From assembly GCF_000746025.2 (NCBI RefSeq), contig NZ_CP045798.1:1102501-1166500 (forward strand): a DNA stretch of 64,000 nt, in the 5' to 3' direction. This document shows, piece after piece, positions 1 to 5,788 of the stretch; positions within the stretch are counted from its first letter, which is position 1, and the number at the start of each line of letters is the position of its first letter. The stretch is from Thermanaerosceptrum fracticalcis (GTDB lineage: Bacteria; Bacillota; Peptococcia; DRI-13). The notes beneath the pieces were generated by a model. It was not told the DNA's origin. It worked only from the letters and a program-made list of their open reading frames with translations, and did no database searches. Both the position numbers and the translations under genes were made by a program.

Positions 1-182
1 CCAAACTAGAACAATACCTTGTACGCATCGAGCAAAACCACGGTGAAAAGCTCTCTGCCCTCTTTGACGCCAGGGAAGTACAGACCGATGTTAACGAAAA
101 AATACTCTCTACCCTGGGCCGTATCGAAGCTAAGGTAGATGTCTTACAAATGGAGACAGCTCACATCAGAAGAATAAAATAA
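1..182 (+). CDS. C-terminal end of a hypothetical coiled-coil protein (5' end outside window)
   Basis: An open frame runs from the window edge (first full codon at base 3) to a TAA at 180-182 and encodes about 59 residues. The segment is charged, has heptad-like spacing (LEQYLVRIEQ, then ILSTLGRIEAKVDVLQ) and looks like a single long amphipathic helix. The next gene starts 10 bases after the stop, so the two are probably co-transcribed. I do not recognise a family with confidence; short coiled-coil proteins of this kind are common in integrated elements of Clostridia. Confidence 0.6.
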   Translation, partial: KLEQYLVRIEQNHGEKLSALFDAREVQTDVNEKILSTLGRIEAKVDVLQMETAHIRRIK

Positions 183-192
183 GGTGGTCATC

Positions 193-654
193 ATGAACAT
201 TGCTATAAAAAAAGCCCTGGAGGTATTAGAACTCCACGGGCTTTTGGATTCTTATATAGATTTTCAACAATTATCGACCATTCTAGACAAAGAAAACATA
301 ATATTCTATACCTTTCCTTTTCAAGGAAGGCTCAAAGAAAGGTACATAGCAACAAACGATGAGATAACTCAAATCGCTGTTAAAGAAAGTATAGATATTG
401 CCCAAGAAAAACATATGATTGCCCATGCCCTGGGTCATCATTTCCTCCATCGGGGGAACTATGCACATATTGACGGCATCGTTCAGGACAAGCAGGAGAA
501 TCAGGCCGAAGATTTTGCCGCAGTTCTCCTGGTGCCACCATCAATTTTAAAGAAATTTCGTCCCACCTGGTCATTTCAAATCGCTGAGGAATGCAATATA
601 CCTTTAAGTCTGGCAGAAAGGCGGATAAGAATTCTTGAGGCAATCGGTATCTAG
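193..654 (+). CDS. ImmA/IrrE-like domain protein with altered zinc-protease motif
   Basis: This protein of about 153 residues has the layout of the ImmA/IrrE metallopeptidase family, which in mobile elements typically cleaves a repressor. The family zinc motif HELGH appears here as HALGH (DNA cat gcc ctg ggt cat, about 431-445), followed by HFLH. The downstream motif with the third ligand is present as NQAEDFAAVLLVPP. Both motif histidines are therefore kept but the catalytic Glu is Ala, so peptidase activity is doubtful. I chose ATG 193 because AAGGTGG (181-187) lies 5 bases upstream; a GTG at 184 in the same frame would sit inside that site. It lies between the coiled-coil protein and the Beta/sce7726 pair. 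Family assignment is good; activity is inferred to be lost or changed. Confidence 0.75.
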   Translation: MNIAIKKALEVLELHGLLDSYIDFQQLSTILDKENIIFYTFPFQGRLKERYIATNDEITQIAVKESIDIAQEKHMIAHALGHHFLHRGNYAHIDGIVQDKQENQAEDFAAVLLVPPSILKKFRPTWSFQIAEECNIPLSLAERRIRILEAIGI

Positions 655-661
655 GAGGAAG

Positions 662-724
662 ATGATGGAAATATCTTTGATCCTCAGACATATTAAAATC
701 GTTTCCGCAAACTCTTTACGATGA
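662..724 (+). CDS. possible 20-codon micro-ORF with strong ribosome binding site
   Basis: An AGGAGG (652-657), overlapping the stop of the ImmA-like gene, sits just upstream of tandem ATG codons at 662 and 665 and a short frame (MMEISLILRH...) that ends at 724. A second short frame starts at 721 (ATGA overlap) and ends at 792, just inside the Beta-family gene. The two could couple translation across the 130-base gap. No family is recognisable and a chance origin is quite possible. Confidence 0.2.
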   Translation: MMEISLILRHIKIVSANSLR

Positions 725-784
725 CAATAAAATTAATATCGGCGAGAGCGTTATGGAAATTCAATAACAGGGAGGTATTAATTG

Positions 785-1867
785 ATGTTTGACCAGAAAC
801 ATTATGTTCCGGTATTAAAATGGAAGAGGGGTGAACAAATAGCTCTTAAACAGCTTGACGCATCAAGCCGGGAATCCCTTACGCCTTTAATTGAATTGGT
901 TCCTGTTCCCTACGACTATGTCAATGAAAGACCAGCGAAATCAATTGATGACCATCTTAATGGTATCGGGGAAGAGTTATTGAACGCATGGGGGGAAAAA
1001 CGCCCTGTATTCATCGATCCATATTGGATTGACCAATCTGAGAGAATGTCAAATGGACTTCATCCGTTCTACTTCATCTTGGAAGATATCCGTAGAAACA
1101 AAATGAAAGCTATACCTGTAACTGGAACCTCTCGTGACAAAGACTATCAGCAAGAAGTAATAAAAGCCCATAAAAAAGACGGTTTAGGCGTATGTTTAAG
1201 ACTTGAGGACGAAGACTTTTTAGATGTTAAAGGGGCTATAATAGATTTAATAAAACTATTGAAGGTCACACCAGCTGAGACCGATATTATCATTGATTTA
1301 AGAAGCATATCTACAAACGACGACAGCAAGAATGCAATTTTCGCACTAACTCTTCTAAAAGACTTACCGTCTATTATGGATTGGCGTACATTAACAATTT
1401 GTGCGTCAGCGTTCCCCGAAACACTATCTGAAATACCCGCTAATAGTATAGGGATAATACCAAGATCGGAATGGGGTGTTTGGAAAATACTCAAAGGTAA
1501 AGAACATTTATTCAAGAGAATGCCGACATTTGGGGATTACGCAATAGCACATCCGGAGTATGTTGATATCGACCCAAGAATAATGCGGATGAGCGGCAAT
1601 ATTAGATATACCACAGAAAACTCTTGGCTCGTAGTAAAAGGGGTACAAGTCAAAAAGAACACCTGGGATCAAATGCACGGCTTGTCAGCCCAATTAGTCA
1701 ATCACCCAAGTTTCTGCGGCAAGGGCTTTAGCTGGGGGGATGAATACGTCTTCAATTGTTCTAACAGAGACTGTTCAAGTGGAAATGCAGAAACTTGGCG
1801 ACGGGTCGGAACAAACCATCATCTAACCTACGTTACTAAACAGATCTCCAATTTTTTCTCTTCTTAA
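785..1867 (+). CDS. Beta-family protein (PF14350-like), unknown function
   Basis: This protein of 360 residues opens with YVPVLKWKRGEQIAL followed by LTPLIELVPVP, the N-terminal signature of the family annotated as 'beta family protein' and similar to the sce7725 group. A later region (DIIIDLRSI, then LTICASAFPETL and IIPRSEWGVW) looks like alternating beta strands and helices. The biochemical role of the family is not known to me; members occur on mobile elements and near restriction-like genes. ATG 785 is preceded by GGGAGG (771-776). The 3' end overlaps the convergent sce7726-like gene by 32 bases, so the two messages are antisense at their ends. Family name is likely; function unknown. 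Confidence 0.65.
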   Translation: MFDQKHYVPVLKWKRGEQIALKQLDASSRESLTPLIELVPVPYDYVNERPAKSIDDHLNGIGEELLNAWGEKRPVFIDPYWIDQSERMSNGLHPFYFILEDIRRNKMKAIPVTGTSRDKDYQQEVIKAHKKDGLGVCLRLEDEDFLDVKGAIIDLIKLLKVTPAETDIIIDLRSISTNDDSKNAIFALTLLKDLPSIMDWRTLTICASAFPETLSEIPANSIGIIPRSEWGVWKILKGKEHLFKRMPTFGDYAIAHPEYVDIDPRIMRMSGNIRYTTENSWLVVKGVQVKKNTWDQMHGLSAQLVNHPSFCGKGFSWGDEYVFNCSNRDCSSGNAETWRRVGTNHHLTYVTKQISNFFSS

Positions 1868-2417
1868 GTTGATTCCTAACATGAAACTTCAACTCCTCCA
1901 AAGGAACACAATCTACTAGTCTATTCCATATATCTCTCCTCGGTTTACTTATAAATCCCCTTTCTGCCCCATAAACCTTAAGTAATTCCAAAGCCTCATC
2001 TCGCCACAATAATTGTACCAAGGAGTGTGGATCGATATCTGGGTTCTGTTTACCATTCCTTATCGTACTTAATATTATTGTTTTGGTATCACTCATTTCC
2101 GCCTGCTGTACCCCCCACCAGGGGGGTGTCATCTTTAAGATTCGATCAATGTGGCATTGCCCAGTTATTATTGTTATATTGTCTAAAATTTTGTTATATA
2201 TATCAATCTGATTCGGCAGTCTTTCTAATGTATCGCTCTCGCTTTTGATCTCGTAGCCGTGTATGGCGCCATTTATTACTGCAACATCAACTCTTGCGTC
2301 TCCTTGACATAGCCCGAGCTCATCAATGATTAATGTATTTGGATCATCTGAGAATTCCTCTGATAATATAGAATGCAAGCTCATACGTATATCAATGTCT
2401 CGGGTTTTCATAAACAT
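1836..2417 (-). CDS. sce7726-like protein, PD-(D/E)XK nuclease-like
   Basis: This protein of about 193 residues matches the sce7726 family pattern. Near residues 40-70 it has DARVDVAVIN, then HGYEIKSESDTLERL, then a QIDIYNK helix. The D...ExK spacing followed by Q...Y is what a PD-(D/E)XK nuclease core looks like, so a DNA-cleaving role is plausible but inferred. Families sce7725 and sce7726 take their names from adjacent genes; here the Beta-family neighbour plays the partner role but is convergent, with a 32-base 3' overlap. The start is uncertain: ATG 2417 follows AAAAGGA by 5 bases, and ATG 2411 follows GGAG by 6. Confidence 0.6.
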   Translation of the reverse strand: MFMKTRDIDIRMSLHSILSEEFSDDPNTLIIDELGLCQGDARVDVAVINGAIHGYEIKSESDTLERLPNQIDIYNKILDNITIITGQCHIDRILKMTPPWWGVQQAEMSDTKTIILSTIRNGKQNPDIDPHSLVQLLWRDEALELLKVYGAERGFISKPRRDIWNRLVDCVPLEELKFHVRNQLKKRKNWRSV

Positions 2418-2734
2418 CTCCATCCTTTTAAACAAAGAGATTAACCTTGGTTTTTATTGTATTCTGCTTGTCCTTTTTTCAGACGCTATTCCTTTGGTAA
2501 TTCTTCTCAATTGCCATTATATTTTTTGATTTGGTTAGTGTAAATAGGACTTTATTGTCCAGAAGAGCTTGAATAATTGTTCTAACCCAGATGGAAATCA
2601 ACTTTATGGGGAAACAAATCATGGCAACTAGCAAGCGTACTATTTACTCTTATGAAATTATATGATTACCTAAACGCTACTTCAAGACAAAGCTAAAAGC
2701 CCGCCCGGCTGGTTTTCTTATAGGAGGTTCCTGC
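2418..2734. other. AT-rich gap between divergent genes; no gene seen
   Basis: This gap separates the divergent sce7726-like gene and the integrase. It is AT-rich and must hold the promoters of both. I see no convincing ORF, tRNA or large inverted repeat. The only clear signal is the integrase ribosome binding site ATAGGAGG near 2720. Confidence 0.5.
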
Positions 2735-3910
2735 ATGAAATACACAAGCAGAATAGACAAAATTGGCGAAAAACACTATCGAATAGTAATAAACCTGGGA
2801 CGTGACCCCAAGACCGGTACTTACAAAAAAAAGCGAAAAGATGTTCATGTTTCAAGACCGGAAGCTGAAGCTATACTTCGGCAAATGTTGGACGAACTTG
2901 AAAATCCACCTAAGAAATACTCTGAACAATTAACAGCCGATTTTCTCATCAATTGGGTGGATACTATCGCTAAACCCGATCTTGAAAAGAATACATATGA
3001 TAGTTACAGGTGGGAAATAGAAAAACATATCAATCCTTGTATTGGACACATACCTCTTTCCGAGCTTACCCCGCTCCACATTCAAACCTTTTACAGCTAT
3101 AAAACAGAAGCCGGCCGACTTGATGGTAAAGGCGGCCTCTCAAACAGGTCGATCATATATATCGGCACAATTTTAAACCAGGCTCTCAATAAAGCTGTCG
3201 ATTTGGAACTGATAGAAAAAAATCCCTGTGACAGCGTTAAGCCGCCCAGGGATAAAAATAAAAAACGCAAAAAAGAAGAAATGGTTATCCTTTCCAAAGA
3301 AGAGCTTAAAACCTTCCTAGAAAACACCAGGAAACACATAGACTGGCCTCTTATACATACTGCCGCTTATACTGGCATGAGGCAATCAGAGCTTTTAGGG
3401 CTGCGTAGAGAGGATATCCTCTGGAAAGAAAAGAAAATACGAGTAACAATGACATTGCACCGCCATGAAGACGGGAAATATGAGCATCGACCCCGGACCA
3501 AAAACGAAACAAGCACGCGAATAATACCTGTGACAAGAAGAGTTCTTGCAGTCCTGAGATGGCATTTATGGAAACAGTCACGCAAACTCAAGGGATTAAA
3601 TGGTTCTTCCAAAAACAATGACCTAAGCAAAATTCTTGTTTTCCTGGATTCGCAAGGGAATCCAATAGATAGAAAAAATCTATCACATCGATTTTCAAAC
3701 CTCGCTGCTAAATACGGCCATAAAGGCATGAGATTTCACGATCTCCGCCATACCCATGCAACAATCCTGCTAGCTGCTGGCGAAATGATTAATGCTGTGA
3801 GTGAAAGGCTCGGCCACGCTGACATACAGACTACCCTAAATATTTACGGACATGTTTTACCAAAAAAAGCTCTAGATACCGCCCAAAAATTTGAACAACT
3901 GTTGAGCTAA
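2735..3910 (+). CDS. tyrosine site-specific integrase
   Basis: A full-length phage/ICE-type tyrosine recombinase of 391 residues. The N-terminal 60 residues are basic (arm-binding type). A SAM-like core-binding domain spans about 65-170 and the catalytic domain about 185-385. The catalytic set is visible: Arg in AAYTGMRQSELLGL, HxxR in FHDLRHTHATILL, and His/Tyr in LGHADIQTTLNIYGHVLP. ATG 2735 has AGGAGG 7 bases upstream. The gene ends 100 bp from the 3' end of tRNA-Leu and points toward it, the usual layout when the tRNA 3' end is the attachment site. The element it belongs to would then extend left, beyond base 1. Confidence 0.95.
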   Translation: MKYTSRIDKIGEKHYRIVINLGRDPKTGTYKKKRKDVHVSRPEAEAILRQMLDELENPPKKYSEQLTADFLINWVDTIAKPDLEKNTYDSYRWEIEKHINPCIGHIPLSELTPLHIQTFYSYKTEAGRLDGKGGLSNRSIIYIGTILNQALNKAVDLELIEKNPCDSVKPPRDKNKKRKKEEMVILSKEELKTFLENTRKHIDWPLIHTAAYTGMRQSELLGLRREDILWKEKKIRVTMTLHRHEDGKYEHRPRTKNETSTRIIPVTRRVLAVLRWHLWKQSRKLKGLNGSSKNNDLSKILVFLDSQGNPIDRKNLSHRFSNLAAKYGHKGMRFHDLRHTHATILLAAGEMINAVSERLGHADIQTTLNIYGHVLPKKALDTAQKFEQLLS

Positions 3911-3916
3911 ATTTTT

Positions 3917-3947
3917 TTAGCCTAAAATTAGCCCATTTTTAGCCCAC
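3917..3947. repeat. three TTAGCC(C) repeats, candidate integrase arm sites
   Basis: Three copies of TTAGCC followed by T or C lie in a row at about 3917, 3928 and 3939, spaced 11 bases apart (one helical turn) right after the integrase stop. Short direct repeats between an integrase gene and its core site are typical arm-type binding sites; that role is inferred. Confidence 0.35.
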
Positions 3948-3983
3948 AGTCTATTTTTTAGACCAAAAATGCAAAAATAAAAA

Positions 3984-4003
3984 AAGCCCCAAGGCCTTGA
4001 TTT
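3984..4003 (-). terminator. weak candidate terminator of the tRNA operon
   Basis: On the minus strand an AAGGCCTTGGGGC hairpin with a short stem is followed by seven T residues, just past the 3' end of tRNA-Leu. The stem has a bulge, so this is only a candidate. Confidence 0.35.
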
Positions 4004-4009
4004 TATTGG

Positions 4010-4096
4010 TGGTGCGGCTGAAGAGACTTGAACTCCCACGGGCTTGCACCCACTAGAACCTGAATCTAGCGCGTCTGCCAATTCCGCCACAGCCGC
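4010..4096 (-). tRNA. tRNA-Leu(CAG)
   Basis: 87 nt including the encoded CCA. The acceptor stem is GCGGCTG/CAGCCGC, the anticodon loop TTCAGGT, with a long class-II variable arm. The 3' CCA is repeated (CCACCA). It is the last gene of the tRNA operon, and its 3' end faces the integrase, so it is the probable attachment site of the left-hand element. Confidence 0.95.
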
Positions 4097-4100
4097 ATGT

Positions 4101-4195
4101 ATATTGTTGCTAGTTGCTAGTTGATCGTCACTAGTATAATTATACACATAATTTATTTTTTGTCCACTAGTAACTATGAACTAGTGACTAGAAAC
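4101..4195. repeat. degenerate CTAGT-word repeat tract, two clusters
   Basis: Between tRNA-Leu and tRNA-Gln there are two clusters of near-tandem words. One reads GTTGCTAGTTGCTAGTTG then CACTAGT (4104-4135). The other reads ACTAGTAACTATG then AACTAGTGACTAG (4166-4192). Both orientations of the word are present, so hairpins can form. This belongs to the second word family described in the findings. Confidence 0.7.
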
Positions 4196-4205
4196 TTTTT
4201 GAAGA

Positions 4206-4281
4206 TGGCAGGGGCGGCAGGACTCGAACCTACGCATGACGGAGTCAAAGTCCGTTGCCTTACCAACTTGGCTACGCCCCT
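4206..4281 (-). tRNA. tRNA-Gln(TTG)
   Basis: 76 nt including encoded CCA. The acceptor is AGGGGCG/CGCCCCT with discriminator G, anticodon loop CTTTGAC (anticodon TTG), and T-loop region GGTTCGAGTCC. Member of the minus-strand tRNA operon. Confidence 0.95.
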
Positions 4282-4285
4282 GTAT

Positions 4286-4371
4286 TGGTGGAGGGGGTAG
4301 GATTCGAACCTACGAAGGCAGTGCCAGCAGATTTACAGTCTGCCCCCTTTGGCCAGCTCGGGAACCCCTCC
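4286..4371 (-). tRNA. tRNA-Tyr(GTA)
   Basis: 86 nt including encoded CCA. The acceptor is GGAGGGG/CCCCTCC, the anticodon stem GCAGA/TCTGC with loop CTGTAAA (anticodon GTA), and there is a class-II variable arm. It is separated from tRNA-Gln by only 4 bases. Confidence 0.95.
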
Positions 4372-4380
4372 ATGTTGGAT

Positions 4381-4468
4381 ATTCGAGATTGGAAGTCCGA
4401 TTAACGTGGCAAACCCGATGGGGTTTGCATCTAGTCGAACCTCTAATTTCGAAAATCGAATCTCGAAG
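4381..4468. repeat. degenerate inverted TCGA-word tract between tRNA-Tyr and tRNA-Thr
   Basis: The left arm ATTCGAGATTGG and the right arm, which has AATTTCGAAAATCG then AATCTCGAA, are inverted versions of the same word. They enclose a separate perfect hairpin GCAAACCC/GGGTTTGC (about 4409-4428). This tract lies inside a transcribed tRNA operon. Confidence 0.6.
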
Positions 4469-4470
4469 AG

Positions 4471-4546
4471 TGGAGCCGACGATGGGACTCGAACCCGCAA
4501 CCTGCTGATTACAAGTCAGCTGCTCTGCCAATTGAGCTACGTCGGC
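4471..4546 (-). tRNA. tRNA-Thr(TGT)
   Basis: 76 nt including encoded CCA. The acceptor is GCCGACG/CGTCGGC, anticodon stem GCTGA/TCAGC, loop CTTGTAA (anticodon TGT). All four arms pair fully. Confidence 0.95.
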
Positions 4547-4551
4547 ATGTA

Positions 4552-4628
4552 TGGCGGAGCTGACGGGAGTCGAACCCGCGATCTCCTGCGTGACAGGCAG
4601 GCATGTTAGGCCACTACACCACAGCTCC
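4552..4628 (-). tRNA. tRNA-Asp(GTC)
   Basis: 77 nt including encoded CCA. The acceptor is GGAGCTG/CAGCTCC, anticodon stem CCTGC/GCAGG, loop CTGTCAC (anticodon GTC). It lies 5 bases from tRNA-Thr. Confidence 0.95.
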
Positions 4629-4633
4629 TTATA

Positions 4634-4677
4634 TAGTTGTTAGTTGCTAGTGGGTTTAGTCCACTAATAACTAGTAC
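4634..4677. repeat. hairpin of degenerate CTAGT words between tRNA-Asp and tRNA-Glu
   Basis: The left arm TAGTTGTTAGTTGCTAGTGG and the right arm CCACTAATAACTAGTACC pair over about 14 bases with few mismatches around the loop GTTTAGT. It uses the same words as the tract at 4101-4195. Confidence 0.7.
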
Positions 4678-4686
4678 CTGCTTTTT

Positions 4687-4761
4687 TGGTGACCCGTACG
4701 GGATTCGAACCCGTGTTACAGCCTTGAAAGGGCCGTGTCTTAACCACTTGACCAACGGGCC
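4687..4761 (-). tRNA. tRNA-Glu(TTC)
   Basis: 75 nt including encoded CCA. The acceptor is GGCCCGT/ACGGGTC, anticodon stem CGGCC/GGCTG, loop CTTTCAA (anticodon TTC). Confidence 0.95.
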
Positions 4762-4779
4762 ATGATTATCCTCTTGACA

Positions 4780-4856
4780 TGGTCGGGGCAGAGGGATTTG
4801 AACCCCCGACCCCCTGGTCCCAAACCAGGTGCGCTACCAAGCTGCGCTATGCCCCG
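4780..4856 (-). tRNA. tRNA-Pro(TGG)
   Basis: 77 nt including encoded CCA. The acceptor is CGGGGCA/TGCCCCG, anticodon stem CCTGG/CCAGG, loop TTTGGGA (anticodon TGG). First gene of the operon, 20 bases downstream of the promoter -10. Confidence 0.95.
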
Positions 4857-4875
4857 TCTCGACGTGACGAATTAT

Positions 4876-4904
4876 ATTTTAACAAAATATCATATGGCGG
4901 TCAA
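4876..4904 (-). promoter_or_regulatory. sigma-A-type promoter of the tRNA operon
   Basis: On the minus strand TTGACC (4899-4904) and TAAAAT (4876-4881) are separated by exactly 17 bases, about 20 bases upstream of tRNA-Pro. No other strong promoter is seen before the remaining tRNAs, so all seven are probably one transcript. Confidence 0.75.
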
Positions 4905-5012
4905 GACTAATTACTAAGATAATTTTTTGGTAGTTACTGGAGAAAAAACTTGGCATATTTGTCCTTTTTCATAATAACATTTAATAGAATTCCCCACACT
5001 GAGGTGATTAAT

Positions 5013-5669
5013 TTGAATCGCGATGACCGTCTTATTGAAAAAGCTATTTTATCACGTGTTGACCGTTTAGTCAACATATTAATCGAGTTAAGCCATACAA
5101 ACGAACATCATAAAGGAACATTATTGGAGGAAGCGGTTAAAGTAATTGAAGAAATGAAACCCTTGCTTTTAGGCCTTGTAGACGGACAGGAGCAACATCT
5201 GGAGCCCATGTTAAGGCAGTTGATCTCACAAAAATTACCTAACGGTGTTATTATGAACAGTTTTGGCGACCTGCAAAAAGATTTAACCCGTATTTTAAAT
5301 CTCGCCCTACGTCATGAAACCAGTGAGCAGCAGAACATCGTGGACAAAGTGGAACAACTCCACCAGCAGCAGTATAATCAATCTAAAACCGGTCACCCTG
5401 TAAAAAAGGAGAACCCCAAAGAACTGCTAGAACAGTTTCTCAAAAAAACATATCCTGATATGAAAATCGTTAAAGGCTATTATATACGCAGTTTATGCTT
5501 AGATTTCTACCTGCCCGAAAAGAAACTCGGCTTCATTCTTGTCTCGCCCCAGTATAGGAATAATAAAGTCCTGGAACATTTTCTAAAAAAGGAAGAAATA
5601 AAACTTATAGAGGTTTACCCCGCTGACCTGGAAAACAGCCGTTTACTGGCTCGTAAAATGCCAAAATAA
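5013..5669 (+). CDS. hypothetical protein with degenerate PD-(D/E)XK-like C-terminus
   Basis: A protein of about 218 residues. The N-terminal 130 residues are helical and charged. The last 80 residues resemble the core of VSR/DUF559-type endonuclease folds: LCLDFYLPEKKLGFILV, then a basic helix, then EIKLIEVYP. In active relatives an acidic residue and ExK-like pair follow the second strand; here that stretch is ILVSPQYRNN, so catalysis looks lost. TTG 5013 is chosen because GAGGTGA (5001-5007) sits 5 bases upstream; the longer frame from 4950 would overlap the tRNA promoter region and lacks such a site. Flanked by the tRNA operon and a terminator. Fold is inferred. Confidence 0.6.
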   Translation: MNRDDRLIEKAILSRVDRLVNILIELSHTNEHHKGTLLEEAVKVIEEMKPLLLGLVDGQEQHLEPMLRQLISQKLPNGVIMNSFGDLQKDLTRILNLALRHETSEQQNIVDKVEQLHQQQYNQSKTGHPVKKENPKELLEQFLKKTYPDMKIVKGYYIRSLCLDFYLPEKKLGFILVSPQYRNNKVLEHFLKKEEIKLIEVYPADLENSRLLARKMPK

Positions 5670-5711
5670 CAACTTAACTTTACTATAAGTACGCATAAAA
5701 ATAATTAGGCC

Positions 5712-5740
5712 AAAAAGCTAGCTTAGTCGCTAGTTTTTTA
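5712..5740. terminator. intrinsic terminator
   Basis: AAAAAGCTAGC and GCTAGTTTTTT form a stem with A and T runs on both flanks. It ends the gene at 5013-5669 and can also act for the minus-strand gene that ends at 5789. Confidence 0.75.
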
Positions 5741-5748
5741 TTTTTTAT

Positions 5749-5782
5749 AATCGGCAATCGGGAATCGGGAGTCGGAGATCGA
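5749..5782. repeat. degenerate tandem TCGG words
   Basis: Consecutive words AATCGGC, AATCGGG, AATCGGG, AGTCGG and AGATCG (unit 6-7 bp) lie directly after the terminator and stop 6 bases short of the stop codon of the FtsA-like gene. First word family. Confidence 0.75.
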
Positions 5783-5788
5783 AATATA

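Noticed and set aside
3917-4147. Minus-strand 76-codon ORF across tRNA-Leu
   Set aside because: The segment AVAELADALDSGSSGCKPVGVQVSSAAP is the familiar spurious translation of a tRNA-Leu gene.
4236-4609. Plus-strand ORFs of 86-90 codons over the tRNA operon
   Set aside because: They are translations of the reverse complement of tRNA genes; phrases like GGGRIRTYEG and ADDGTRTRNL are well-known artefacts of tRNA regions.
4101-4677. Possible CRISPR array in the repeats between tRNAs
   Set aside because: The units are 6-9 bp and degenerate, with no 25-40 bp repeats, no regular spacers and no cas genes.
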